DNA of 64,000 bases from Nocardia acidivorans NBRC 108247 (GCF_001625085.1 NZ_BDAW01000032.1:42779-106778), one strand, 5' to 3'; positions 44,999 through 54,268 are shown, counted from the first letter of the stretch. Notes: a model not told the origin generated them from the letters alone. Numbers and translations are program-made.

Positions 44999-47101
44999 GT
45001 GAGCGAATCGGGCATGCAGATCAGCGCGGTGAACGGGGAGCGGATCGTCCCCGCGAGCGGGGACGAGCGGGTGCAGTGGCAGCGGCTGGCGGAGGAGGTG
45101 CGCGACCACCAGTTCCGCTACTACGTGCGGGACGCGCCCATCATCACCGACGGTGAATTCGACGAACTGTTCCAGCGCCTGGTGGCCCTGGAAGAGGCGC
45201 ATCCGGACCTGCGCACCCCCGATTCGCCCACCCAGGTCGTCGGCGGCGGTTTCACCACCGAATTCGCGCCGGTCGATCATCTGGAGCGGATGTACTCGCT
45301 GGACAATGTGTTCAACGCGGACGAGATGCGCGCCTGGATCACCCGCGTGGAGGCCGAGACCGGGGCGGACACCACCTTCGTCTGCGAGGTCAAGATCGAC
45401 GGCGTCGCGCTGAACCTGGTCTACGAGGACGGCAAACTCGTGCGCGGCGCGACCCGCGGTGACGGCCGCACGGGGGAGAACGTCACGCTCAATGCCCGCA
45501 CCATCGACGATATCCCGCACGAGCTGATCGGCACCGACGAATTTCCGGTGCCCAAACTCCTCGAGGTGCGCGGTGAGGCGTATATGACCCTCGCCGATTT
45601 CGAACATCTCAATGCCTCGATCGTCGCGGAAGGCAAAGCGCCGTACGCGAATCCGCGCAATACCGCCGCGGGTTCGCTGCGGCAGAAGGATCCCGCGGTC
45701 ACCGCCCGCCGTCGCCTGCGCATGATCTGCCACGGCTTCGGCCGCACCGAGGGCTTCAGCGCCGAATCGCAGTACGAGGCGTATCGCGCGCTGGCGGCCT
45801 GGGGGCTGCCGGTCTCCGCGCATACCGTTCAGGTGCGCGGGGTGCAGGCGGTGCTGGATCGCATCACCTACTGGGGTGAGCACCGGCACGATATCGAGCA
45901 CGAGATCGACGGCCAGGTCGTCAAGGTCGACGATTTCGCGCTGCAGCGCCGGCTCGGGGCGACCTCGCGCGCGCCGCGCTGGGCCATCGCGTACAAGTAC
46001 CCGCCGGAGGAGGCCACCACCAAACTCCTCGACATTCAGGTGAATGTCGGTCGTACGGGCCGGGTTACGCCGTTCGCGGTGATGGAACCGGTCACCATCG
46101 CGGGTTCCACGGTGGCCATGGCGACGCTGCACAATGCCTCCGAGGTGGTGCGCAAGGGTGTGCTCATCGGCGATACCGTCACCATTCGCAAGGCCGGTGA
46201 TGTGATTCCCGAGGTGCTGGGTCCGGTGGTGGACGCGCGCACCGGTGCCGAACGCGCGTTCGTCATGCCCACGCACTGCCCCGAATGCGGTACCGAACTC
46301 GCGCCCGCCAAGGAGGGCGACGCCGATATCCGCTGCCCGAATCAGCGGTACTGCCCGGCGCAGTTGCGGGAGCGGGTATTCCACGTCGCCGGTCGCGGTG
46401 CGTTCGATATCGAGGCGCTGGGTTACGAGGCCGCCATCGACCTGCTCAAGTCCGGGGCCATCGACGACGAAGGCGACCTATTCGCCCTCGATGAGGACAA
46501 ACTACTCACCACAACGCTTTTCACCAATAAGAGCGGCACGCTGTCGCAGAACGGCAAGCGCCTGCTGCAAAATCTGGACGCGGCCAAGGACCGGCCGCTG
46601 TGGCGGGTGCTGGTGGCCCTGTCCATCCGGCACGTGGGCCCCACGGCCGCGCGGGCTCTGGCGTCCGCGCTGGGCAGTATGGACAGGATCCAGGAAGCCT
46701 CCGAAGAGGAGCTGGCCGCGGTCGACGGTGTCGGCCCGACCATTGTCGTCGCCCTGCGCGAGTGGTTCACCGTGCCATGGCATCTCGACATCGTGGACAA
46801 ATGGCGAGCCGCGGGCGTCCGCATGGAGGACGAACGCGACGAATCGATCGAGCGCAATCTCGAGGGCCTGTCCATCGTGGTCACCGGATCGCTCCGCGAC
46901 TTCACCCGCGACGGGGCCAAGGAGGCGATTCTCGTGCGCGGCGGTAAAGCCGCCAGCTCGGTCTCCAAGAAGACCGCCTTCGTGGTGATCGGCGATTCCC
47001 CGGGCTCCAAGGCCGAAAAGGCCGAGGAACTGGGCGTCCCCATCCTCGACGAGGAAGCCTTCAAACGCCTCCTCGAGGGCGGCCCCGAGGCCGTGGCGTA
47101 A
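44999..47101 (+). CDS. ligA: NAD-dependent DNA ligase
   Basis: The 700-residue essential DNA ligase. The Ia domain has DHQFRYYVRDAPIITDGEFD, the adenylation lysine is K132 in CEVKIDGVALNL, and YANPRNTAAGSLRQKD and IDGQVVKVDDFALQ are nucleotidyltransferase motifs. The zinc finger is CPECGT plus CPNQRYC, and HhH repeats (ALSIRHVGPTAARAL, VDGVGPTI) and a C-terminal BRCT domain (GLSIVVTGSL) follow. GTG 44999 is chosen because TAATGT at 44986-44991 could be a -10 box placing the transcript start on this codon (leaderless); ATG 45014 is the alternative. Confidence 0.95.
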   Translation: MSESGMQISAVNGERIVPASGDERVQWQRLAEEVRDHQFRYYVRDAPIITDGEFDELFQRLVALEEAHPDLRTPDSPTQVVGGGFTTEFAPVDHLERMYSLDNVFNADEMRAWITRVEAETGADTTFVCEVKIDGVALNLVYEDGKLVRGATRGDGRTGENVTLNARTIDDIPHELIGTDEFPVPKLLEVRGEAYMTLADFEHLNASIVAEGKAPYANPRNTAAGSLRQKDPAVTARRRLRMICHGFGRTEGFSAESQYEAYRALAAWGLPVSAHTVQVRGVQAVLDRITYWGEHRHDIEHEIDGQVVKVDDFALQRRLGATSRAPRWAIAYKYPPEEATTKLLDIQVNVGRTGRVTPFAVMEPVTIAGSTVAMATLHNASEVVRKGVLIGDTVTIRKAGDVIPEVLGPVVDARTGAERAFVMPTHCPECGTELAPAKEGDADIRCPNQRYCPAQLRERVFHVAGRGAFDIEALGYEAAIDLLKSGAIDDEGDLFALDEDKLLTTTLFTNKSGTLSQNGKRLLQNLDAAKDRPLWRVLVALSIRHVGPTAARALASALGSMDRIQEASEEELAAVDGVGPTIVVALREWFTVPWHLDIVDKWRAAGVRMEDERDESIERNLEGLSIVVTGSLRDFTRDGAKEAILVRGGKAASSVSKKTAFVVIGDSPGSKAEKAEELGVPILDEEAFKRLLEGGPEAVA

Positions 47102-47205
47102 TCGACCGGGAACTGATGGCTGCATCGGGGCGGCAATTCGCGCCATAGGTTCCTGGTGATCGACTGTTCAATTGTGTTGGGGGCGTGGGATGAGGATGGA
47201 GTGCG

Positions 47206-47706
47206 ATGGGTGACTCGGGTGTGGTGATCAGGGATGTGGAGGCGTCGGAGTACACGGCGGTCGGCGCGCTGACCGTGGAGGTGTACGTGGGGGAGGGGCA
47301 TGTGAACCCCGAAAGCCCCTATGTCGCAGAGCTTGCCGATACCGCCACCCGCGCCGCCAGCGCCGAGATCCTGGTGGCGGTGCACGAGGGCGGGGTCGTC
47401 GGCTCGGTGACGGTGGCGCGGCCGGGTACGCCGTTCGCCGATATCGCACGGGATGGCGAGCTGGAGTTCCGCATGCTGGTTGTGGGTAAGCAGGGGCGCG
47501 GGCTCGGCGTCGGTACCGCATTGGTGCGCAAGGTCATCGAGATCGCGCGCGCCGAAGGCTGGCGTGCGGTGGTGCTGACCACCATGCCGACCATGCAGGA
47601 CGCCCGGCGGCTCTATGACCGATTGGGATTCGTCCATGTGCCGGAACGGGATTGGAAGACCATGGCGGGAACGCCCTTGACGGTGATGCGACTACCCGTC
47701 ATCTAG
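47206..47706 (+). CDS. GNAT-family N-acetyltransferase
   Basis: A 166-residue acetyltransferase. The acetyl-CoA pyrophosphate loop is GKQGRGLGVGTAL, preceded by ELEFRMLVV (beta-4), with MQDARRLYDRLGFVHVPERDW typical of motif B. The substrate is unknown (amine of a small molecule or protein N-terminus). It follows ligA by 104 bp. Its stop overlaps a degraded small ORF on the other strand. Confidence 0.88.
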   Translation: MGDSGVVIRDVEASEYTAVGALTVEVYVGEGHVNPESPYVAELADTATRAASAEILVAVHEGGVVGSVTVARPGTPFADIARDGELEFRMLVVGKQGRGLGVGTALVRKVIEIARAEGWRAVVLTTMPTMQDARRLYDRLGFVHVPERDWKTMAGTPLTVMRLPVI

Positions 47707-47906
47707 GTCAGGGTGCCGTCGATGCACAGGCTGGCGGTGCGCCAGGTGGGTTCCGGTGCGGGGGAGTCGAATCGCCATTGCGAGATCGGGGTGGCGGCCT
47801 TCCATATTCAGGGCTCCGTCGGGCAGGCGCACCACCTGGTAGACGTCGTCGGTGCCCTCGATGAGCTGGTTTCCGGTGCAGTCGAGGTGGATCGCTGGTA
47901 CTGCAT
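47703..47906 (-). pseudogene. Small conserved-looking ORF broken by frameshifts
   Basis: On the minus strand one frame reads VPAIHLDCTGNQLIEGTDDV then YQVVRLPDGALNMEGRHP. A second frame then continues ISQWRFDSPAPEPTW and RTASLCIDGTLT to a stop at 47703. The pieces look like one small soluble protein of about 65 residues split by a one-base shift near 47785. A second shift is needed to join the ATG at 47906 to the reading frame. I do not recognise the family. It lies behind a striking pair of palindromes. Confidence 0.5.
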
Positions 47907-47923
47907 GGCGTCGTTGCCTCTCG

Positions 47924-47960
47924 GTAGATCATCTACGTACTTACACCGTAGATGATCTAC
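47924..47960. promoter_or_regulatory. Twin palindromes GTAGATSATCTAC
   Basis: GTAGATCATCTAC (47924-47936) and GTAGATGATCTAC (47948-47960) are each palindromic about a central base and are exact reverse complements of one another, 24 bp centre to centre. They sit upstream of the broken small ORF. The form is typical of TetR- or GntR-type operators; no regulator gene is adjacent. Confidence 0.7.
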
Positions 47961-47989
47961 TGAGCTGAATAGTGGATAGAACCTGAGAA

Positions 47990-48640
47990 CTAGCCGAGAA
48001 CCGTGGCGATTATCCCGGCCAGGTACCCCAGTCGCGCGACCTCGGAAGGCCGGAAGTCCGGTCCGCCCGGGCGTCCCAGCAGCAGTACCTTGCCGGTATT
48101 GCCCAGCGGCGCGGCGGCCAGTTTGGTGTCCATATCGCGCCAGAGCTCCGGCACCCAGTCACCCTCGCCGTCGAGCACGGCGGGCTTCTCCAGGGGCATC
48201 CACGGCGCTTCGGCCGCCTGCGTGGACGGTGCGCTCTGGCTGCCGACCACCCGGTACGCGCCCTGCGGGCCCATATCGATGACCGTGCTCCAGCCCACCC
48301 GCAAGACCCGGGGGACGCCGTCGACCAGTACCTGCAACCGGTCGTCGCGTGCGTTGGCGACCTGATCGATGAGCTCGAGCTCGCGATGCGTGTCCAGCAT
48401 GCCCGAGTACGGGCGGAGCGAATCCACCTGGACGTCGTGCAGCGATTCCGCCGCCGTGATGAGTGTGTCCGGAAGAGCGCCCGACGGTACCTCGACCACT
48501 ATGTCGTCGATCGCGAAACCGTCACCGCGTTCGACGACATCCAGCGAGAGGATATCGGCGCCCACGGAACCCAGCGCGAGTGCGAGTGAACCGAGACTGC
48601 CTGGACGATCCGGAAGTTGCACGCGAAGCAGGTATGACAC
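47990..48640 (-). CDS. ACT-domain amino-acid-binding protein
   Basis: A 216-residue protein with an N-terminal ACT domain (VQLPDRPGSLGSLALALG, GADILSLDVVERGDG) and a C-terminal part resembling GAF-like mycobacterial Rv3013. ACT domains bind amino acids for feedback control; no catalytic domain is attached here. GTG start preceded by AAAGGAAGG. Divergent from gatC, in the same order as in M. tuberculosis, which suggests a conserved but undefined link to amidotransferase or amino-acid status. Confidence 0.87.
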   Translation of the reverse strand: MSYLLRVQLPDRPGSLGSLALALGSVGADILSLDVVERGDGFAIDDIVVEVPSGALPDTLITAAESLHDVQVDSLRPYSGMLDTHRELELIDQVANARDDRLQVLVDGVPRVLRVGWSTVIDMGPQGAYRVVGSQSAPSTQAAEAPWMPLEKPAVLDGEGDWVPELWRDMDTKLAAAPLGNTGKVLLLGRPGGPDFRPSEVARLGYLAGIIATVLG

Positions 48641-48920
48641 GTGCCTTCCTTTCGATTCCTGTGCGACCAGTCAAACTTTGGGACGGGTACCCGAGTCCCG
48701 CAATATTTACACCCTCGGCTCATGGTTATCGAATCGAAGCGAGGGCTGTGACCCAGGCCACTTACTCGTGGGTCACCTGATTAATGCGGAATTCTCCAAC
48801 CACGGTATCGCGGGACGTGATTCGCCGCCGGGAGACACCTGTGACCGGCGCTCCAACACGCCCCGCTAGGCTGTCCGGAGTCGAATCACCACGCTCGAAC
48901 CAGCCGAAAGGGGTCCCGCG

Positions 48921-49220
48921 GTGCCCGCCATCTCCAGGGACGAGGTCGCACATCTCGCCCGGTTGTCCCGGCTCGCTTTGACCGATGACGAACTCGATCT
49001 GTACGCCGGTCAGTTGGATTCCATTCTGACCCACGTCGCACAGATTTCCGAGGTCGCCGCGGCCGATGTCCCCGCCACCGCATCCCCCAATCCGGCGACC
49101 AATGTGACGCGCCCGGATGTGGAGCAGCCCTGTCTTACTCCGGAGGAGGCGCTGTCCGGCGCACCCGCCGTCGAGGAGCAGCGGTTCCTGGTTCCGCAGA
49201 TTCTGGGAGAGGGCGAATGA
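48921..49220 (+). CDS. gatC: Asp/Glu-tRNA amidotransferase subunit C
   Basis: The 99-residue small subunit that stabilises GatA and the GatAB interface. ISRDEVAHLARLSRLALTDDEL is the family start (two residues over a short motif), with LYAGQLDSILTHVAQI and RPDVEQPCLTPEEAL following. GTG 48921 is preceded by GAAAGGGG. It overlaps gatA by 4 bp. Makes Gln-tRNA(Gln) and Asn-tRNA(Asn) by transamidation. Confidence 0.94.
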   Translation: MPAISRDEVAHLARLSRLALTDDELDLYAGQLDSILTHVAQISEVAAADVPATASPNPATNVTRPDVEQPCLTPEEALSGAPAVEEQRFLVPQILGEGE

Positions 49221-50686
49221 CCGACCTGACCAAGCTGTCGGCGTCCGCGCTGGCCGAGAGGATTCATGCCCGCGAGATCTCCTCGGTCGAGGTGACCGAG
49301 GCGCATATCGCGCGCATCGCCGAGGTCGACGGCGAGATCAATGCCTTCCTGCACGTCGCCGGTGAGCAGGCACTGCTGACCGCCGCCGAGGTCGATCGCG
49401 AGATCGCCGCCGGTACGACGGCTTCGGCGCTCGCGGGTGTTCCGTTGGCTCTCAAGGACGTTTTCACCACCACCGATATGCCGACCACCTGCGGGTCGAA
49501 GATTCTCGAGGGCTGGACCGCGCCGTACGACGCGACCGTCACCGCGCGACTGCGCGCGGCGGGCATCCCGATTCTCGGCAAGACCAATATGGACGAGTTC
49601 GCCATGGGCTCCTCCACCGAGAACTCCGCGTACGGGCCGACCCGAAACCCGTGGGACACCACCAGGATTCCGGGCGGCTCCGGCGGCGGTTCGGCGGCGG
49701 CGCTGGCCTCGTACCAGGCGCCCCTGGCCATCGGCACCGATACCGGCGGCTCGATCCGCCAGCCCGCCGCGGTCACCGCGACCGTCGGCACCAAGCCCAC
49801 CTACGGCACCGTCTCCCGGTACGGCCTGGTCGCCTGCGCGTCCTCGCTGGATCAGGGTGGGCCGTGCGGGCGCACCGTGCTCGACACCGCGCTGCTGCAC
49901 GAGGTCATCGCCGGGTACGACCCGCGCGACTCCACCTCGCGCAATGTGCCGGTGCCGCCGGTGGTCGCCGCCGCGCGCGAGGGCGCGAAGGGTGATCTGA
50001 CCGGTGTGAAGGTCGGTGTGGTCAAGGAATTGCATTCGGACAGCTACCAGCCCGGTGTGATCGCCTCCTTCGACGCGGCGGTCGCGCAGTTGAAGGATCT
50101 CGGGGCCGAGGTCATCGAGGTGTCCTGCCCGAACTTCGAATACGCGCTCGCGGCCTACTACCTCATCCTGCCGTCGGAGGTGTCGTCGAACCTGGCGCGC
50201 TTCGATTCCATGCGGTACGGCATGCGCGTCGGTGACGACGGTACGCACAGCGCCGATCAGGTCATGTCGCTCAGCCGCGCGGCCGGGTTCGGCCCGGAGG
50301 TCAAGCGGCGCATCATGATTGGCACCTACGCGCTGTCCTCGGGCTACTACGAGGCCTACTACGGTCAGGCGCTCAAGGTGCGCACGCTCATCGCGCGCGA
50401 CTTCGACAGGGCGTACGAGTCGGTCGACGTGCTGGTCTCGCCGACCAGCCCGTTCACGCCGTGGAAGCTGGGCGAGAAGGTCAACGACCCACTGGCCATG
50501 TACCTTTCGGACCTCTGCACCCTGCCCACCAATCTGGCCGGGCACTGCGGCATGTCGGTGCCGTCCGGACTGAGCAAGGACGACGGTCTGCCCGTCGGAT
50601 TGCAGATCATGGCCCCGGCCCTGGCCGACGACCGGCTGTACCGCGTCGGCGCGGCCTACGAGGCGGCGCGCGGCGCTATCGCCTGA
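49217..50686 (+). CDS. gatA: Asp/Glu-tRNA amidotransferase subunit A
   Basis: A 489-residue amidase-signature protein that frees ammonia from glutamine for the GatCAB complex. The Ser-cisSer-Lys triad is visible: Lys in GVPLALKDVF, the Gly/Ser-rich PGGSGGGSAAA, and the nucleophile region GTDTGGSIRQPAA. The start overlaps the gatC stop (ATGA). gatB is not in the window. A bidirectional terminator follows at 50721-50751. Confidence 0.95.
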   Translation: MTDLTKLSASALAERIHAREISSVEVTEAHIARIAEVDGEINAFLHVAGEQALLTAAEVDREIAAGTTASALAGVPLALKDVFTTTDMPTTCGSKILEGWTAPYDATVTARLRAAGIPILGKTNMDEFAMGSSTENSAYGPTRNPWDTTRIPGGSGGGSAAALASYQAPLAIGTDTGGSIRQPAAVTATVGTKPTYGTVSRYGLVACASSLDQGGPCGRTVLDTALLHEVIAGYDPRDSTSRNVPVPPVVAAAREGAKGDLTGVKVGVVKELHSDSYQPGVIASFDAAVAQLKDLGAEVIEVSCPNFEYALAAYYLILPSEVSSNLARFDSMRYGMRVGDDGTHSADQVMSLSRAAGFGPEVKRRIMIGTYALSSGYYEAYYGQALKVRTLIARDFDRAYESVDVLVSPTSPFTPWKLGEKVNDPLAMYLSDLCTLPTNLAGHCGMSVPSGLSKDDGLPVGLQIMAPALADDRLYRVGAAYEAARGAIA

Positions 50687-50720
50687 GCGGCTCCGATCGC
50701 ACCGTGCGATAAGCGAATTC

Positions 50721-50751
50721 GGCTCCCGGCCGACACTGTCAGCCGGGAGCC
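50721..50751. terminator. Terminator between gatA and the SDR gene
   Basis: Stem GGCTCCCGGC with its complement at 50742-50751, 11-nt loop, followed on the plus strand by TTCGTTTC. It lies between two convergent genes and could serve both. Confidence 0.75.
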
Positions 50752-50757
50752 TTCGTT

Positions 50758-51609
50758 TCAGGACGGCCAGGCGAATTCGGGATCGGCGAGGTAGTCCTGG
50801 CGGCGCTGGTCCAGGGCCATGGCGACCATCAGATGGGCGCCGGGGCCGATGATCTTGCGCAGCGGTGGATTCGGATCGGCGACGAGCTCCATCAGGGCCG
50901 CGGCGGCGACTTCCGGTGCGGCCTCGACCCATTCGTCCGCGGCGGGTTCCGCTGCGGCCGGGGCGGCTGCCGCAGCGTCCGGGTACTCCGGCATGCCGAG
51001 GATCGCGGTGCGTAGCTGGGCGTATGCGGGCTCGGCGGTGGCGAACCGCATACTGGACTTGGCCCAGTCGGTGTCGAAGCCGCCCAACTGGGCGATCGTG
51101 ACATGGATGCCGAAGGGCTTCAACTCATCGGCGAGTGAGGCGGAGAAGCCCTCCAGTGCCCACTTGGAGGCGTTGTACATACTGAACAGCGGCAGGGAGC
51201 CGACCGCGCCGACGGTGGAGATCTGCACGATATGGCCCGAGCCCTGTGCGCGCAGCCGGGGCACGGCGGCCTGTGAAACCCACAGCGCGCCATAGAAGTT
51301 GGTGTCCAGCTGATCGCGGATCTGTGCCTCGGTGAGCTCCTCGACCGCGCCGACCAGGCCGTATCCGGCGTTGTTCACGATCACATCGATACGCTCGGCG
51401 GTGGTGAAAGCCTGTTCCACCGTGGCGAATACGCGCTCGCGGTCACGAACATCCAGCGGTAGCACCGTCAGTCGCGGGTGCGTGATATCGGTCATGGTTC
51501 GCGGGTCGCGCGCCGTGGCGATCACGGTGTCACCGGCGGTCAGCGCGGCCTCGGTGAAAGCGCGGCCTAGGCCGCGGTTCGCGCCGGTGATGAACCAGGT
51601 TCGGGTCAA
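50758..51609 (-). CDS. Short-chain dehydrogenase/reductase
   Basis: A 283-residue classical SDR. TGANRGLGRAF (cofactor loop), LDVRDRERV, NNAGYGLVGA, ISTVGAVGSLP (catalytic Ser region) and YNASKWALEGF (YxxxK) are all intact. The start is taken as TTG 51609 with AGGA eight bases upstream, since no ATG or GTG lies between it and the Rossmann loop. An Ala/Pro-rich insertion (DAAAAAPAAAEPAADEW) interrupts the C-terminal part. Related proteins are NADP-dependent ketoreductases; the substrate is unknown. Confidence 0.87.
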   Translation of the reverse strand: MTRTWFITGANRGLGRAFTEAALTAGDTVIATARDPRTMTDITHPRLTVLPLDVRDRERVFATVEQAFTTAERIDVIVNNAGYGLVGAVEELTEAQIRDQLDTNFYGALWVSQAAVPRLRAQGSGHIVQISTVGAVGSLPLFSMYNASKWALEGFSASLADELKPFGIHVTIAQLGGFDTDWAKSSMRFATAEPAYAQLRTAILGMPEYPDAAAAAPAAAEPAADEWVEAAPEVAAAALMELVADPNPPLRKIIGPGAHLMVAMALDQRRQDYLADPEFAWPS

Positions 51610-51680
51610 CGATCTTCCTTTCGAAACCAGGGCAAATTGGTCACGGTCAACAATGCCGGAAGTTCGCTGAGTATTCCGTA

Positions 51681-53108
51681 TCAGCAGGAGCCGAGGGCGG
51701 TGCCCTGGTCGATGCCGTAGCGGTGGCCGTGGCCGGAGGGGGCGTCCAATGCACCGAGGAGGTCGAGGCTGGTCTGTAGGAAGCTCACCACCGGAAGCCA
51801 TTGGGGGACCGGGGCGTCCGGGCGGGTGCCGGTGAGGTCGGGGGGACTCCACAGGAGGGAGGGGGACCAGTGCACCACCGGGTCGGAGGCATTCGCCAGG
51901 ACCGTGGCTCCGGCGCGGTGCACGTGGTTCGCGGGTGGTCCCGCCCAGAGTGCCGCGCAGGTGCGGCGGTCCTGGTCGGCGTCGTCGGTGAAGATGGAGT
52001 TGCCGCCCAGTGCGCCGAGGCTCTGGCCGTAGACGTACAGCTTCGGCCGGTGCGCGAGGGTCGAAATGCGTTGCTCCACAGCGGTGAACAGGGCGCGCGC
52101 GGACTCCTCGGCGGCGCTGCGGCCGAACACGAAGGTGGCCCAGCTGGGCGCGTTCGAATACTGTAGGCCGACCAGGGCGACATCACCGTCGAAGCGGCGA
52201 GCCAGGCCGGAGGCGGCCTCGCCGTCGATCCAGCCCGAGCCGGTGGGGACGGTCACCACCAGGTTTTCGCGCTGGAATCCGCCCGAGCGGTCCAACTCCC
52301 GAATAGCGAGCGCCACACGGGCGTTCAGGTCCGGCGCGGAATTCAATCCGATGTAGACCCGCACACCCTGGGCGGGCCGCCCCGCCACGAATTTGCGGCC
52401 CTGCGCGCCGAGTGAGGACCAGCTCGCCGCCGATACCGGGCTGCCCGACCGGCCCGGCGAAACCGGTTGTTCCAGAGTGGGATCCACGTAAGCGTTCGCC
52501 GCCGCGTAGGACTCCCTACGCCAATCCACCACGGCGGGCACCAGCACGGCCTGGGTCACGACGCCGAACACGGCCAGCAGCATCGCACTGCGCAGCCGAC
52601 CCAATCGCCGTACCACCCAGCGGATTCCGGCGCAGAGGCCGAGCACCGCGCCGGTGATCAGCGCGGTCCACACGGCCCACAGCGACCAGTACGCGGGGTC
52701 GACCTGCGCCACACCCATGGCGCTGCGCAGCCGGTTCTGCCAATGCTCGGCCTGCGCCACCGCGATCGCCGCTGCGGGCACGGCCAGTACGAGCGCCGGA
52801 ACCCGCCATCGCTTCCGGAGCGTTCCGTCGCCGAATCCCCTCCGCCGCACCGCGATCCGCCCCAGGCTCACCACCGCGAGCCCGAGCAGTATCAGCAGGG
52901 CCGTCAGAATCGCCTGTGCGGTGGGGGTGCGCGGCAATACTCCGGGAGCCAGCGAAGCCAGTACCCCGGACAGGACCCCGAGTGTGGTCCCGATGCGTGG
53001 TGCACCGAATCGCGGAGGTGCGCCGATGGACCAACGAGGACGTGGACCCTCCGCTGTGCCGGCGTGCGCCTTCACCTGCGTGGGTCTCGGCCGATCGATG
53101 ATGCTCAC
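51681..53108 (-). CDS. Alpha/beta-hydrolase family membrane protein (PF10081-like)
   Basis: A 475-residue protein with about four to five N-terminal transmembrane helices (to roughly residue 190) and a C-terminal alpha/beta-hydrolase-like domain. YVYGQSLGALGG is the nucleophile elbow, and VRVYIGLNSAPDLNARVALA and ATFVFGRSAAEESARALF are typical of this actinobacterial family. Its function is not established. GTG 53108 overlaps the stop of the upstream PLA2-like gene by 4 bp (GTGA), so both are co-expressed and may act together on envelope lipids. The C-terminus ends in a lone Cys. Confidence 0.83.
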   Translation of the reverse strand: MSIIDRPRPTQVKAHAGTAEGPRPRWSIGAPPRFGAPRIGTTLGVLSGVLASLAPGVLPRTPTAQAILTALLILLGLAVVSLGRIAVRRRGFGDGTLRKRWRVPALVLAVPAAAIAVAQAEHWQNRLRSAMGVAQVDPAYWSLWAVWTALITGAVLGLCAGIRWVVRRLGRLRSAMLLAVFGVVTQAVLVPAVVDWRRESYAAANAYVDPTLEQPVSPGRSGSPVSAASWSSLGAQGRKFVAGRPAQGVRVYIGLNSAPDLNARVALAIRELDRSGGFQRENLVVTVPTGSGWIDGEAASGLARRFDGDVALVGLQYSNAPSWATFVFGRSAAEESARALFTAVEQRISTLAHRPKLYVYGQSLGALGGNSIFTDDADQDRRTCAALWAGPPANHVHRAGATVLANASDPVVHWSPSLLWSPPDLTGTRPDAPVPQWLPVVSFLQTSLDLLGALDAPSGHGHRYGIDQGTALGSC

Positions 53109-54268
53109 AGCGCCACCGCCCGCGCGGTCGTGATCCGAACGCCCGAGCGCGCAGCGCGCACCCGTCGGCCGAAGAAGGTCGCGGTGCCGGCGAATACGGC
53201 CGCCAGCAGCCCGAAGCCGGTGTAGCGCACGATCGGCAAAGACGGACCGTCGAAGAGTGTCTCGTGCACCGGAACCCCATAGCCCTGGCGAATGGAATTC
53301 AAATCCACGAAGGTGGCGGCGACCCCGGCCATGAACTCGCACCCCGCCCGGTCCAGCGCGTCGCCACGGGTGAGGCAGGAGGCGTGCATGCGCTCATCCA
53401 GCGCCGCATCGGCCGCCTGCCGAGCCCACGGCCCCAGCGGCTGCCCATGGCTGCCCGCATAGCGGAGCATGTCGTAGCCGAGATCATGTGCCTTGCAGGC
53501 GATATCGAACTCTCGGGGGAGCGGCACCGGCGAAGAGCAGTCGCCCTGGGGATTGACCAGCATGCTCGCCTCCACCACCGGCCGATACCCGGCCTCGGCG
53601 ACGAAGTCCTCCGGAATCGCGCTCGGATCCGGATGCGCGGCAGTCGATTCCAAGATTCCGACCCGCGCGGCGGCATTCTCGCCGGCGGGAGCGGTCTCCG
53701 CGGCGGCGGCCTGCGGCGCGAAAGCGACTGCGACGGAGAACAGCACGGCCGCGGCCCCCGCGAGCATGCCCCAACGGTGCAGAGAGCCCACCGTGGAATC
53801 TACTGCGCGCGAGCCGGAATCGATCCCCCGGGCGCGACCCACCTCGGCTGAGCCGAACGAGATAGCGCCGGATGCGGCCGAACTCGCCGTCGTGAAGCCG
53901 GAGGCGGCTGAGTCGAACGTGGTAGATCCGGATGCGGCCGAGTTCGACGCTGCTGAGCCGGAGATGGAGCTGCACGCGGTAGATCCGGATGCGGCCGAGC
54001 CCGATGCTGTGGAGCCGAAGGCGGTTGAGCTGCGCGCGGTCGATTCGCATGCGACCGAGTTCGACGCCGTGCGGCCCGATATGGCCGAGCCGGGCGCGGC
54101 GGAGCTCGAGGTGGTGGAGTCCGTTGTGGCCGCATCGGACGCGGTCGCCTCGCCCGCGGTGGGGCTGTCGCCAGCCATGCGAGTGCGCGGGCGCTCGGTG
54201 TCTGCTGCGGGGGATGCGGGCTGCGGGTCCGGGGTCGGAGTGCCCGGGTGGGACGGGAACGCTCTCAT
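53105..54268 (-). CDS. Prokaryotic phospholipase A2-like secreted/membrane protein
   Basis: A 387-residue ORF. Residues 166-190 form a hydrophobic signal/anchor, 243-300 carry the PLA2 signature (CSSPVPLP...FDIACKAHDLGYDMLRY, with catalytic H261/D262), and 350-367 is a second membrane segment. PLA2 cleaves sn-2 acyl chains of phospholipids. Before the anchor lies a roughly 100-residue Ser/Ala-rich region with a 5-residue period. This may not be translated: a GTG at 53791 (residue 160) would give a normal signal peptide and protein length, so the start is uncertain. Coupled by 4 bp to the downstream alpha/beta-hydrolase gene. Confidence 0.75.
   Translation of the reverse strand: MRAFPSHPGTPTPDPQPASPAADTERPRTRMAGDSPTAGEATASDAATTDSTTSSSAAPGSAISGRTASNSVACESTARSSTAFGSTASGSAASGSTACSSISGSAASNSAASGSTTFDSAASGFTTASSAASGAISFGSAEVGRARGIDSGSRAVDSTVGSLHRWGMLAGAAAVLFSVAVAFAPQAAAAETAPAGENAAARVGILESTAAHPDPSAIPEDFVAEAGYRPVVEASMLVNPQGDCSSPVPLPREFDIACKAHDLGYDMLRYAGSHGQPLGPWARQAADAALDERMHASCLTRGDALDRAGCEFMAGVAATFVDLNSIRQGYGVPVHETLFDGPSLPIVRYTGFGLLAAVFAGTATFFGRRVRAARSGVRITTARAVAL
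53843..54094. repeat. Degenerate 15-bp-period repeat, open on both strands
   Basis: About 17 degenerate 15-bp units. On the minus strand they encode five-residue repeats of the GSAAS/GSTAS kind. On the plus strand they are also open and read as acidic five-residue repeats (DAAEP, DAVEP, KAVEL, RAVDS) running toward the histidine kinase. Which strand, if any, is translated is unclear. Confidence 0.7.
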
